A stretch of 64,000 nucleotides of DNA, taken from positions 1 to 64,000 of the forward strand of contig NZ_JALBWV010000046.1 in assembly GCF_022678645.1 (NCBI RefSeq), in the 5' to 3' direction. Under the pieces are notes generated by a model that worked only from the letters and a program-made list of their open reading frames with translations, was not told the origin of the DNA and made no database searches. The position numbers and the translations under genes are program-made. Position 1 is the stretch's first letter. The number at the start of each line of letters is the position of its first letter. The stretch comes from Saccharopolyspora soli (GTDB lineage Bacteria; Actinomycetota; Actinomycetes; Mycobacteriales; Pseudonocardiaceae). Shown here piece by piece: positions 52,367 to 60,419 of the stretch.

Positions 52367-53823
52367 CCGGCCGCCACCCACCCTCGGGCCGTGATGCGGT
52401 TGATGCGATCGGTGGTCTCCCGCATCGCCTCCGCGGGCGAGGCGTCGCCGACCAGCATCCGCGACAGCTGCGTGTAGATCGCGGTGTCGCACTCGTTCCA
52501 CATCGGGATCTTCGGGCGCAGCCCGGCGTTCTCGGGCAGCCAAGCCTGCCGGACCGCGTCCGCGGTCAGCATGTTCGGCATTGCCGACGGGCGGTGCTCG
52601 GCGGCGCGCACCTCGGGCAGCTCGTAGACCGAGGTGCGGGTGGGCGTGCCGCCGCCAGCTTCGCTGCGCAGGTTGCGCAGCTGGGTGTCCCGCGAGGTCG
52701 CCCAGTTCAGGAACAGCCACGCCGCGCCGCGTTCGTTGGGCAGCGTGTTCGCGCTGATCCCGATACCGCAGCCGCCGTACTGGTTCGCCGAGCGCTGCGG
52801 TCCCCTGGGCATCCGTGCATAGCCGACCTTGCCGGGCAGCACCGACTCGTTGTCCGCGGCGTACTCGTGCCAGTTCGGGCACATCGCGATGCGGCCCGCG
52901 CGGAACGCCGCCCCCAAGCCGTCCCAGTCCCAGGTGCGCGACGCGGGGTCGGCCACCGACAGCAGGCGCTGGTAGAAGCCAGCAGCCTCGATCGCGTTGT
53001 CCTCGGTCAGCAAGCACGGACCGGGCTCGACCACGCCGAGGCGGCCGACCTCGAAGCCGTTCGCGAAGAAGTCGCCGCCGTAGGACCACAGCACGTTGGA
53101 GAAGTCGCACATCAGCGAGTCGTGCTGCTTCGCCTGGTGACCGGCGCCGTAGCGGACCTCGTCGGTGTTGTCGTTGAACCACTGCGCGATGGCGAGGTAC
53201 TGCTCCCAGGTGGTGTGCTCGCCAGGCGTGGGATCGAAGCCCAGGTCGTCGGCCATCCGCTGGTGGTGCTTGTCGAACAGGTCCTTGCGGTACTGCCAGA
53301 TCATCGTGGGGCAGTCGTAGGGCAGCGCGAAGACCTTGCCGTCGGTGCCGAACCGGCCCGCGGCGTCCAGCTGCACGGGCACGAAGTCGGCGAAGTCGGA
53401 CACCTCGCCGGGCAGCGTCGGGTCGTCGGCGAGTTCGCGCAGGTCGACCAGGCCCTTGGAGTACGGCGCGAGCACCTGGTACGGGTCGGCGTAGATCAGC
53501 TGGTACTGCGCCTGGCCGGAGGCCAGATCCAGCGCGACCTTCTGCACCAGGGCGGACAGCTCCAGCGTGACGATGTTGATCCGGATGCCGGTCAGCTCGG
53601 TGAACGGGGCGAGGTCGGCGGCGATGGCGGCCGTCGGCGCGGTGTTCTCGGAGATGAAGTTGAGCGTGGTGCCAGCGAACTGCCGCCAGCGGTCGTCGGT
53701 GGCCAGCCGCCGCGCGTCCGCGCGCGACGTGCAACCGCCGAGCAGCCCACCGGCTGCGAGCGCCACGCCACCGGCGAACGCACCGCCCAACAGCCGTCGG
53801 CGGCTGAGCCTCGGCTCGATCAT
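52363..53823 (-). CDS. Extracellular solute-binding lipoprotein
   Basis: A 486-aa substrate-binding protein. The N-terminus has a twin-arginine motif (SRRRLLGG), a hydrophobic core and lipobox LGGC at about residue 31, so Tat export and lipidation are expected. The rest is a family-1 type carbohydrate-binding fold. It is the first gene of the five-gene operon binding protein, permease, permease, dehydrogenase, DeoR, all overlapping or nearly so. The ligand is probably a sugar alcohol (inference). Confidence 0.92.
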   Translation of the reverse strand: MIEPRLSRRRLLGGAFAGGVALAAGGLLGGCTSRADARRLATDDRWRQFAGTTLNFISENTAPTAAIAADLAPFTELTGIRINIVTLELSALVQKVALDLASGQAQYQLIYADPYQVLAPYSKGLVDLRELADDPTLPGEVSDFADFVPVQLDAAGRFGTDGKVFALPYDCPTMIWQYRKDLFDKHHQRMADDLGFDPTPGEHTTWEQYLAIAQWFNDNTDEVRYGAGHQAKQHDSLMCDFSNVLWSYGGDFFANGFEVGRLGVVEPGPCLLTEDNAIEAAGFYQRLLSVADPASRTWDWDGLGAAFRAGRIAMCPNWHEYAADNESVLPGKVGYARMPRGPQRSANQYGGCGIGISANTLPNERGAAWLFLNWATSRDTQLRNLRSEAGGGTPTRTSVYELPEVRAAEHRPSAMPNMLTADAVRQAWLPENAGLRPKIPMWNECDTAIYTQLSRMLVGDASPAEAMRETTDRINRITARGWVAAG

Positions 53824-53970
53824 GTGTGCTCCTCGCAGGTCCCAAGCAGCAGCGTTGCGCCATTATTACCAGAGATAGAACACGTTGTTAACACATTTTA
53901 TGAGAAAAAATCTCGCCATGCCGACCGGGTGAGCCCCACGCGATCAACCCGGAAGCGCCCAAGGCGGGTA

Positions 53971-54038
53971 AATTTTTCGAGGTGAAGGGCACCTTATTAC
54001 CGGCTTACTTGGTAAAAGGTGCCCTTCACTCATCACCC
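53971..54038 (+). repeat. Dispersed stem-loop repeat, family A, copy 3
   Basis: GTGAAGGGCACCTTATTACC (53982-54001) pairs with 54011-54029 with one bulge. Lead-in AATTTTTCGAG and trailing CTCATCACCC match copies 1 and 5. It lies between divergent genes, upstream of the thioredoxin-fold gene. Confidence 0.85.
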
Positions 54039-54086
54039 GGTCAGGTGCTGTGGTGGGGCGGTGCGGCGAAGTGGGAGGCTGGGCAC

Positions 54087-56126
54087 ATGGCGAACCGGCT
54101 TGCGGATGCGACCAGTCCCTACCTGCTCCAGCACGCGGACAACCCGGTCGACTGGTGGCCCTGGACGTCCGAGGCGTTCGCGGCAGCCCGGCAGCGGAAC
54201 GTGCCGGTGCTGCTGTCGATCGGATACGCGGCCTGCCACTGGTGCCACGTCATGGCGCACGAGTCGTTCGAGGACCCCGAAATCGCGCGGGTGATGAACG
54301 AGAACTTCGTGAACATCAAGGTGGACCGCGAGGAGCGGCCGGACATCGACGCGGTCTACATGGAGGCCACCCAGGCCATGACCGGTCAGGGCGGCTGGCC
54401 GATGACCTGCTTCCTCACCCCGGACGGCGAACCGTTCCACTGCGGGACCTACTACCCGACCGCGCCGATGTCCGGCATGCCGTCGTTCCGGCAACTGCTG
54501 GATGCGGTGGCGCAGGCGTGGACCGGACGCGGCGAAGAGGTCCGCAAGGCGGCCGCGCGCGTCGTGGAACAGCTCAGCGCGCAGCGGGCGCCGCTGCCGG
54601 AGTCCATTTTGGATGATGAAGTGCTGGCCAACGCGGTCGCCCGGCTGCAGGTCGAATTCGACCCGGCCAACGGAGGATTCGGTGGTGCGCCGAAGTTCCC
54701 GCCGTCGATGGTGCTGGAGTTCCTGCTGCGCCACCACGAACGGGTCGGCCCGGCGGACAGCGGCGAAACCGCGTTGCAACTCGCCGAAGCCACCTGCTCG
54801 GCGATGGCTCGTGGCGGCATCTACGACCAGCTCGCGGGCGGCTTCGCGCGCTACAGCGTCGACCCGTCGTGGGTCGTGCCGCACTTCGAGAAGATGTTGT
54901 ACGACAACGCTTTGCTGCTCCGCGTGTACGCGCACCTGGCCCGGCTCGGCAGTCCGCTCGGCGAGCGGGTGGCGCGCGAGACGGCCGAATTCCTGCTGCG
55001 CGAGATGCGGACCCCGGAAGGTGGCTTCGCGGCATCGCTGGACGCCGACACCGAAGGCGTCGAGGGCCTGACCTACGTGTGGACGCCGGACCAGCTGCGC
55101 GAAGTCCTCGGAGCGGACGACGGGGCTTGGGCTGCGGAGCTGTTCGAGGTGACCGAAGCTGGCACCTTCGAGCACGGCACCTCGACGCTGCAGCTCAAAC
55201 GAGACCCGGACGACCCGGCCCGCTGGCGGCGGGTGCGCGACAGCCTCCGCGAAGCCCGCGACCGCCGCCCGCAACCCGGCAAGGACGACAAGGTCGTCAC
55301 CGCTTGGAACGGCATGACGATCACCGCGCTGGCCGAAGCCGCCGCGGTGCTCGACGAACCGCGCTTGATCGACGCGGCGGCCCGAGCGGCGGATCTGTTG
55401 CTGGAGCGGCACTTGATCAACGGCAGGTTGCGCCGAACATCCCGCAAAGGCGTGGTCGGAACCGCTGAGGGAGTGCTCGAAGACTACGGCTGCTTCGCCG
55501 ACGGCCTCCTCGCACTGCACCAGGCGACCGGCGAAGCACGTTGGTTGGAAGCGGCTTGCGCGCTGCTCGACACAGCCCTGCCGCAGTTCGCGGATGCCGA
55601 CCACCCAGGCATGTTCCACGACACCGCCGCCGACGCCGAAGCACTCGTCCGGCGCCCCTCCGACCCGACCGACAACGCCAGCCCCGCTGGCGCCTCGGCG
55701 TTCGCCTCGGCCCTGCTCGCCGCTGCCGCGCTCGCCGGGCCGGAGGCCACGGCGCGCTATCGCGGCGCCGCCGAGCAGGCGCTGTCGCGAGTCGGGCTCC
55801 TCGCACAGCGCGCTCCCCGCTTCGCGGGTCACTGGCTCAGCGTCGCGGAAGCGCGCGCGCACGGGCCGCTGCAGGTCGCGGTGGTCGGCGAAGCCGACGA
55901 CGCCGACCGGGCGGCGCTGATAGCCGCAGCGCGGCGGCACGCTCCCGGCGGAGCCGTGGCGTTGGCCGGGGAGCCGGAGGCGACCGGCGTGCCGCTGCTG
56001 GCCGGACGGCCGCTGGTCGGCGAAGCCGCTGCGGCGTACGTCTGCCGGGGCTACGTCTGCGACCGCCCGGTGACCAGCACCGAAGACCTCGTCGAATCCC
56101 TCACCCGCTTGAACGCCATGTCGTGA
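54087..56126 (+). CDS. DUF255 thioredoxin-fold protein (YyaL/SPATA20-like)
   Basis: A 679-aa protein. The N-terminal thioredoxin-like domain (about residues 1-170) carries ACHWCHVMAHESF; the rest is an (alpha/alpha)6 six-hairpin glycosidase-like region. Family members are widespread and poorly characterised. GGGAGG lies nine bases before ATG 54087. It matches Rv1084. The stop codon lies within a family B repeat. Confidence 0.92.
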   Translation: MANRLADATSPYLLQHADNPVDWWPWTSEAFAAARQRNVPVLLSIGYAACHWCHVMAHESFEDPEIARVMNENFVNIKVDREERPDIDAVYMEATQAMTGQGGWPMTCFLTPDGEPFHCGTYYPTAPMSGMPSFRQLLDAVAQAWTGRGEEVRKAAARVVEQLSAQRAPLPESILDDEVLANAVARLQVEFDPANGGFGGAPKFPPSMVLEFLLRHHERVGPADSGETALQLAEATCSAMARGGIYDQLAGGFARYSVDPSWVVPHFEKMLYDNALLLRVYAHLARLGSPLGERVARETAEFLLREMRTPEGGFAASLDADTEGVEGLTYVWTPDQLREVLGADDGAWAAELFEVTEAGTFEHGTSTLQLKRDPDDPARWRRVRDSLREARDRRPQPGKDDKVVTAWNGMTITALAEAAAVLDEPRLIDAAARAADLLLERHLINGRLRRTSRKGVVGTAEGVLEDYGCFADGLLALHQATGEARWLEAACALLDTALPQFADADHPGMFHDTAADAEALVRRPSDPTDNASPAGASAFASALLAAAALAGPEATARYRGAAEQALSRVGLLAQRAPRFAGHWLSVAEARAHGPLQVAVVGEADDADRAALIAAARRHAPGGAVALAGEPEATGVPLLAGRPLVGEAAAAYVCRGYVCDRPVTSTEDLVESLTRLNAMS

Positions 56127-56153
56127 GCGGCAACGACCGCCAGCACTCACGAC
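56120..56153. repeat. Dispersed stem-loop repeat, family B, copy 2
   Basis: GTCGTGAGCG (56120-56129) and CACTCACGAC (56144-56153) form the arms with one mismatch. The left arm contains the TGA stop of the thioredoxin-fold gene. Confidence 0.8.
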
Positions 56154-56166
56154 CTTTCCCGCTCGG

Positions 56167-56212
56167 CTCGTGAGTGCCAATGGTCGTTCTAGCGGCCAAG
56201 AACACTCACGAC
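56167..56212. repeat. Dispersed stem-loop repeat, family B, copy 3
   Basis: TCGTGAGTG (56168-56176) pairs with CACTCACGA (56203-56211). An inner stem TGGTCG/CGGCCA surrounds TTCTAG. It directly follows copy 2. Confidence 0.8.
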
Positions 56213-56273
56213 AGCACGCACCACGTGGAAACCTGGTGGCGAGGGGTCCGCGGGCTCTGCTGCACTGCGCGGT

Positions 56274-56783
56274 GTGCTGGTCCGAAAAGTCAGGGAGTCC
56301 GAACTCGGCCGGTTGCAGGAGGTCGAGATCTCCTCGGGGATCGCGTTCCGCGAAGTCGGCATGCCGGAGATCGCCGACGACCCGCCGCTGCCGCGCGATG
56401 TCTTGGCCACCTACCAACGGGCTGGTCGGGCCTGGGCGGCGGTGGATGCCGACGAGCTGGTGGCGTTCGTGGTCGTCGAGGTGCTTGACGGCAGTGCCCA
56501 CATTGGACAGATCAGCGTGCACGGGGACCACGCGCGGCAGGGCATCGGTCGGTTGCTGCTCGACCACGTCGAGTCGTGGGCTCGCGACCACGGGTTGGCC
56601 GCACTGACGCTGACGACCTTTCGAACCGTGCCGTGGAACGCGCCGTACTACGCGCGCCTGGGGTTCCTGGAAATGACCGGCGCGGAGATCACGCCGGGGC
56701 TGGCCGAACTCGTGGCGCGCGAAGCGGCGCACGGTTTGGAGCCGGCCACGCGCGTCTGCATGCGTCGCCCGGTTTCGCGGTAG
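56274..56783 (+). CDS. GNAT-family N-acetyltransferase
   Basis: A 169-aa GNAT fold. The acetyl-CoA-binding motif is HGDHARQGIGRLLLDHVE; the C-terminal strand and helix follow (APYYARLGFLEM). The substrate is unknown. GTG 56274 is chosen by frame and fold start; no strong ribosome-binding site. It lies after the family B repeats, in a block absent from the mycobacterial arrangement. Confidence 0.88.
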   Translation: MLVRKVRESELGRLQEVEISSGIAFREVGMPEIADDPPLPRDVLATYQRAGRAWAAVDADELVAFVVVEVLDGSAHIGQISVHGDHARQGIGRLLLDHVESWARDHGLAALTLTTFRTVPWNAPYYARLGFLEMTGAEITPGLAELVAREAAHGLEPATRVCMRRPVSR

Positions 56784-56810
56784 GCCGAACCGCAGCCCTT
56801 CCCGCCAGCA

Positions 56811-56834
56811 ATGTAAGCGTGTAATCCTGTAATT
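56811..56834 (+). promoter_or_regulatory. Three tandem 8-base TGTAA repeats
   Basis: Units ATGTAAGC, GTGTAATC and CTGTAATT are contiguous and end exactly where the Shine-Dalgarno AGGAGG (56835-56840) of the next gene begins. They may be an operator or a translational control site. Confidence 0.45.
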
Positions 56835-56848
56835 AGGAGGTGGGGAGA

Positions 56849-57448
56849 ATGCATTCGAGGTTTGCGCGAACGGCTCGGGGCCGTGGTTGGGGAGGCCCGC
56901 CGTGGTCCGGCGGTGGACGCGGGAGGCGCAACGAGCCGCCCACGGCCGACGATGCCAAGGCGTGGTTCACCGGGCGGTTGCCCGAAGGCTGGTTCACCGG
57001 AACTCCGGCGGTCACCGTGGACCGCGAGGAGATCGTGGTGGTCGGCGAGTTGCAGTCGGTGAGCGGCGAGTTCGCCGACGAGGCGGAGCGCGCGGCGGCC
57101 GAGAGCGGCCGGATCGCCCGGTTCCGAGAGGAGACCCGCGACGAACGGATCGAGATCGCCCGCCAGGCCGAACACCGCTACGGGCGCAAGGTCGCCTGGG
57201 GAGCCCGGCTGGGCGACACCGAGGAACTGTTCACCACGCTGTCCGTACCGGTGATGACCCGGCTGCACCAGCCGGAACGCATGGTGCTGGACACGCTGGT
57301 GGACGCCGGGGTCGCCCGCTCCCGTTCCGAGGCGCTGGCCTGGGCGGTACGCCTGGTCGGCCAGCACACCGACGAATGGCTGACGGAACTGCGAGAGGCC
57401 CTGTCCAAGGTCGATGAACTCCGCAACCGAGGCCCCCAAGCGACGTGA
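56849..57448 (+). CDS. Uncharacterised small soluble protein
   Basis: A 199-aa protein. The first 30 residues are Gly/Arg-rich; a middle region has WFTGRLPEGWFTGTPAVTVDREEIVVVGEL. The C-terminal half is helical and ends with a segment like DTLVDAGVARSRSEALAWAVRLVGQHTDEWLTEL. AGGAGG lies eight bases before ATG 56849. It follows the three TGTAA repeats. No family recognised. Confidence 0.65.
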   Translation: MHSRFARTARGRGWGGPPWSGGGRGRRNEPPTADDAKAWFTGRLPEGWFTGTPAVTVDREEIVVVGELQSVSGEFADEAERAAAESGRIARFREETRDERIEIARQAEHRYGRKVAWGARLGDTEELFTTLSVPVMTRLHQPERMVLDTLVDAGVARSRSEALAWAVRLVGQHTDEWLTELREALSKVDELRNRGPQAT

Positions 57449-57494
57449 GCGACAACCGGGCTGGCGCAATTAACACGTTGCTGCACTACTAGAT

Positions 57495-57557
57495 GACTGA
57501 GGTGAGGGGCACCTGTGACCAAGTAACTGGGTCACGGGTGCCCCTCACCTAACACCC
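57495..57557 (+). repeat. Dispersed stem-loop repeat, family A, copy 4
   Basis: AGGTGAGGGGCACC and further arms (57500-57520 with 57530-57550) pair with one G.T pair, around the loop AAGTAACTG; CTAACACCC follows. The lead-in has diverged. It lies before the convergent hemolysin III gene. Confidence 0.85.
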
Positions 57558-57564
57558 AAACGGG

Positions 57565-57610
57565 GTCGTGAGTGCACAACCGGGTTGGAGCCCGGTTACG
57601 CGCTCACGAC
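57565..57610. repeat. Dispersed stem-loop repeat, family B, copy 4
   Basis: GTCGTGAGTGC (57565-57575) and GCGCTCACGAC (57600-57610) form the arms with one mismatch, and the inner stem AACCGGG/CCCGGTT encloses TTGGAG. It is eight bases after family A copy 4. Confidence 0.85.
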
Positions 57611-57614
57611 ATGG

Positions 57615-58292
57615 TCACGCGTAGAGGGCGAGCCAGATGGCGATGTGGTGGCAGATCGCGGCCAGCGAGACCGCCGAGTGGAAGAACTCGTGGTAGCCGA
57701 AGGTCTTCGGCCACGGGTCCGGCCACCGGCTCGCGTAGAAGATCGCGCCCGCGGTGTAGAGCAGGCCGCCGACGAGCAGCAGCACCAGCACCGCGACCCC
57801 GGCGTTGTGCAGCAGGTCGGGCAGCACGAAAACGGCAACCCACCCGAGCGCGATGTACACCGGCACACCAACCCAGCGCGGTGCGTTGGGCCAGGCGAGT
57901 TTGAGGATCACGCCGCCCAGCGCACCGCCCCAGACGACCGCGAGCACCACCGCACCCGTCGTCGGCTGCATGGCCACCATCGCGAACGGGGTGTAGGTGC
58001 CCGCGATGAACAGGAAGATCATCGAGTGGTCGAGGCGTCGCATCCAGGTGCGCGCGCCCAGCGTCTTCCAGGTCTTGCGGTGGTAAAGCGCGCTGACCCC
58101 GAACAGGCCCAGCACGGTCGCGACGTAGACGGAGGTGCCCACCGCAGCGGCGGCCGACACGGTCGCGGCGGCGAGCGCGATCAACGTGGCACCAGCGGCG
58201 ACCGACACCACCAACGACCACAAGTGGATCCAGCCGCGCATCCGCGGCTTGACGAAAGCGGCCGGGCGGCGAGCGGAGAGGGCGCTAGTCAC
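57615..58292 (-). CDS. Hemolysin III / PAQR-family membrane protein
   Basis: A 225-aa protein with seven hydrophobic segments. Metal-site residues of the PAQR/alkaline-ceramidase-like superfamily are visible: SALYH near the second helix, LDHSMIFLFIAGTYTP, and the terminal HEFFHSAVSLAAICHH. It matches Rv1085c. GTG 58292 is chosen, giving family length; an ATG at 58334 is possible. The function is uncertain despite the historic hemolysin name. Confidence 0.85.
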   Translation of the reverse strand: MTSALSARRPAAFVKPRMRGWIHLWSLVVSVAAGATLIALAAATVSAAAAVGTSVYVATVLGLFGVSALYHRKTWKTLGARTWMRRLDHSMIFLFIAGTYTPFAMVAMQPTTGAVVLAVVWGGALGGVILKLAWPNAPRWVGVPVYIALGWVAVFVLPDLLHNAGVAVLVLLLVGGLLYTAGAIFYASRWPDPWPKTFGYHEFFHSAVSLAAICHHIAIWLALYA

Positions 58293-58521
58293 CCCACCGA
58301 GGCTACGGGACCGCGGGCCCACATTCGTTCGCATGGCGTTGCGGCCAGCGGACCGCAGTGCTGGTAACGGCAGGAAATCCTGACGTGTTCAACGACACCG
58401 CGGGTCAACGCCTGCGCAAGGTGACGGCGGGCGAACTCCAGGTGACCGGCGTTGCACGGTGAAGTGAAGCGAGTCGAGGTGGGCACCGCAGCGGATCCGG
58501 ATCCGCGTAGGCTCATCTGGC

Positions 58522-59298
58522 GTGGCGCTCAAGGTTCGGTTGAAAGAACTCATCTACGACGTCTACGAGCGACGGCTACGTCGGAAACTGGACGGAGTCC
58601 AACATCCCAGGCATGTGGGCGTCATCCTGGACGGCAATCGCAGATGGGCCAAGGAAGCGGGCCTGGACGCCGCCCACGGACACCGCGCCGGGGCGCGCAA
58701 GATCGCCGAACTGCTCGGCTGGTGCGAAGAGGCCGAGGTCGAGATCGTCACGCTTTGGCTGCTGTCCACCGACAACCTCAACCGCAGCCCCGCGGAACTC
58801 GACGCGCTGATGGAGATCATCGCTGGCGTGGTCGACGAGCTCACCGATCCGGCCACGCCGTGGCGCGTGCGGATCGTCGGAGCGCTGGACCTGCTACCCA
58901 CCGAAACCGCCGCGCGACTGTCCGCCGCCGCGCTGCGTACCAAGGGGCGCACCGGCATGCAGGTCAACGTCGCGGTCGGCTACGGCGGTCGCCGGGAGAT
59001 CGCCGATGCGGTGCGCAAACTGCTGCAGCAGCACGCCGAAGCGGGCACCACGATCGAAGAACTCGCCGAGGTCCTCACCGTCGACCACATCGCCGAGCAC
59101 CTCTACACCTCCGGCCAACCCGACCCCGATCTGCTGATCCGCACCTCCGGTGAGCAGCGGTTGTCCGGTTTCATGCTGTGGCAATCGGCGCATTCCGAGT
59201 TCTGGTTCACCGAGGCGTACTGGCCCGCTTTCCGGCGGGTCGACTTCCTCCGCGCGCTCCGCGACTACGCGGTGCGCCACCGCCGCTTCGGCGGGTAG
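58522..59298 (+). CDS. uppS: Cis-prenyl diphosphate synthase
   Basis: A 258-aa Z-prenyltransferase. The pyrophosphate loop is ILDGNRRWAKE and the C-terminal signature is RTSGEQRLSGFMLWQ with FTEAYWPAF. Position beside hemolysin III matches M. tuberculosis Rv1086, which makes short omega,E,Z-farnesyl diphosphate, rather than decaprenyl synthase Rv2361c. Chain length cannot be decided here. The start is GTG 58522 with a weak ribosome-binding site. Confidence 0.92.
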   Translation: MALKVRLKELIYDVYERRLRRKLDGVQHPRHVGVILDGNRRWAKEAGLDAAHGHRAGARKIAELLGWCEEAEVEIVTLWLLSTDNLNRSPAELDALMEIIAGVVDELTDPATPWRVRIVGALDLLPTETAARLSAAALRTKGRTGMQVNVAVGYGGRREIADAVRKLLQQHAEAGTTIEELAEVLTVDHIAEHLYTSGQPDPDLLIRTSGEQRLSGFMLWQSAHSEFWFTEAYWPAFRRVDFLRALRDYAVRHRRFGG

Positions 59299-59316
59299 CT
59301 CGAAAACGAGCGGACG

Positions 59317-59349
59317 GGAAAGGCCAGGTCGCTGGGACCTGGCCTTTCC
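59317..59349 (+). terminator. Hairpin between convergent genes
   Basis: GGAAAGGCCAGGTC (59317-59330) pairs with its exact complement (59336-59349) around GCTGG, 18 bases after the prenyl synthase stop and before the convergent small secreted protein gene. Confidence 0.8.
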
Positions 59350-59366
59350 GTCGGGACGAGGCCTGC

Positions 59367-59615
59367 TCAGCTTTCGACCTTGGGGTGGTCAACGATCGGG
59401 GCGTTGACGCACTTGTTGAGCTGCGGGGACAGGATCGGCACGACAGCACCGAGCACGGCGACGTTGTTGCCGCATGCCTGGATCGGCAGAATGCTCGCGT
59501 TGTTGTCGTTGAGGATGTTGATGCCGTCGTTGTCCGCGCTGTCGGCGTTGGCGACGGGCGCCAGGGCCATCAGACCAGCGGCGGCACCGGCGACAATCAC
59601 TGCCTTCTTCAGCAC
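59367..59615 (-). CDS. Small secreted chaplin-like protein, paralog 1
   Basis: An 82-aa protein: signal peptide (residues 1-25, ending NADSADN) and a mature part of about 55 residues. It has two cysteines 21 positions apart in a hydrophobic stretch (IQACGNNVAVLG to KCVNAPI), resembling the CGN...GN.CVN pattern of chaplins, although their cysteine spacing is shorter. GTG 59615 is chosen because AAGGAG lies ten bases upstream; GTG 59624 is too close. It may be a surface-active or envelope protein. It is almost identical to paralog 2. Confidence 0.7.
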   Translation of the reverse strand: MLKKAVIVAGAAAGLMALAPVANADSADNDGINILNDNNASILPIQACGNNVAVLGAVVPILSPQLNKCVNAPIVDHPKVES

Positions 59616-59749
59616 TTGGTTCACTCTCCTTTAATTCCGCGGGATTCGGAGTTCGCACCTCGTGGACTTCGGAAAGCCCGCGTGGCGGCCACCGAGTCTG
59701 GTGCGTTCCGGCTGAAAACTACCGGCGGCAGGCCGGACACCCAAACTCC

Positions 59750-59766
59750 TTAACACCATTGTGTGA
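59750..59766 (-). promoter_or_regulatory. Conserved upstream element of paralog 1
   Basis: TCACACAATGGTGTTAA (minus strand) lies 135 bases upstream of the paralog 1 start and is repeated exactly before paralog 2, although flanking sequence differs. It is a candidate promoter or operator. Confidence 0.5.
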
Positions 59767-59843
59767 AGCTTGGTCTGGTATTCGCTGGTGGTGGCCGCGA
59801 ATTGGAGGTCCGAAGCCGCATGGGCGATGGTTCGCGGGCACAA

Positions 59844-59876
59844 AAAGGAGCGTCGGGTCCGGCCCGACGCTCCTTT
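59844..59876 (-). terminator. Terminator of paralog 2
   Basis: AAAGGAGCGTCGGG and its exact complement surround a five-base loop. On the minus strand TTTTTG follows the stem. It ends the gene at 59909. Confidence 0.82.
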
Positions 59877-59908
59877 CGTCACCTAATTTCGCGAACCGGA
59901 TCCGCGGC

Positions 59909-60157
59909 TCAGCTGTCGACCTTGGGGTGGTCGACGATCGGGGCGTTGACGCACTCGTTGAGCTGCGGCGACAGGATCGGCAGAACGATGCCCAGCACCG
60001 CGACGTTGTTGCCGCACGCCTGGATCGGCAGAATGCTCGCGTTGTTGTCGTTGAGGATGTTGATGCCGTCGTTGTCCGCGCTGTCGGCGTTGGCGACGGG
60101 CGCCAAGGCCATCAGACCGGCGGCCGCACCGGCAACAATCGCTGCTTTCTTCAGCAC
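59909..60157 (-). CDS. Small secreted chaplin-like protein, paralog 2
   Basis: An 82-aa duplicate of the protein at 59367. Differences are few (for example IVLPILSPQLNECV for VVPILSPQLNKCV). It shares the signal peptide, cysteine pair and acidic NDGINILNDNN segment. GTG 60157 has AAGGAG eight bases upstream. The tandem copies with separate terminators and a shared upstream element suggest separately transcribed, dosage-increasing duplicates. Confidence 0.7.
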   Translation of the reverse strand: MLKKAAIVAGAAAGLMALAPVANADSADNDGINILNDNNASILPIQACGNNVAVLGIVLPILSPQLNECVNAPIVDHPKVDS

Positions 60158-60285
60158 TTCGGTTGCTCCTTGTTGGATGGGATGAAGCGAGTGCGCTCTT
60201 TCTCCCCCGGCTACGCACCCCAAGTCGGCCGAGGGAAGCACCCGGCGTGAAAGGTATCCAGCCAAACCGGAGAAAGGACACCTCG

Positions 60286-60302
60286 TTAACACCATTGTGT
60301 GA
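60286..60302 (-). promoter_or_regulatory. Conserved upstream element of paralog 2
   Basis: An exact second copy of TCACACAATGGTGTTAA, 129 bases upstream of the paralog 2 start. Confidence 0.5.
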
Positions 60303-60419
60303 TTTATTTGTTCCGCGTCGCGGCGGATTTTTTGTTGCAGCGGCAAAAGCGCGCGGTTTCCCAGCTGCGCAAAAGGGCTCCGGCGCTGCACTGCCGGGGT
60401 TGCGGCGTAGTGTCCCGGC

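Noticed and set aside
54033..56732. Very long minus-strand frame antisense to the thioredoxin-fold gene
   Set aside because: Low-complexity Arg/Gly/Val protein of the kind produced by the reverse strand of GC-rich genes; the plus-strand gene has clear motifs.
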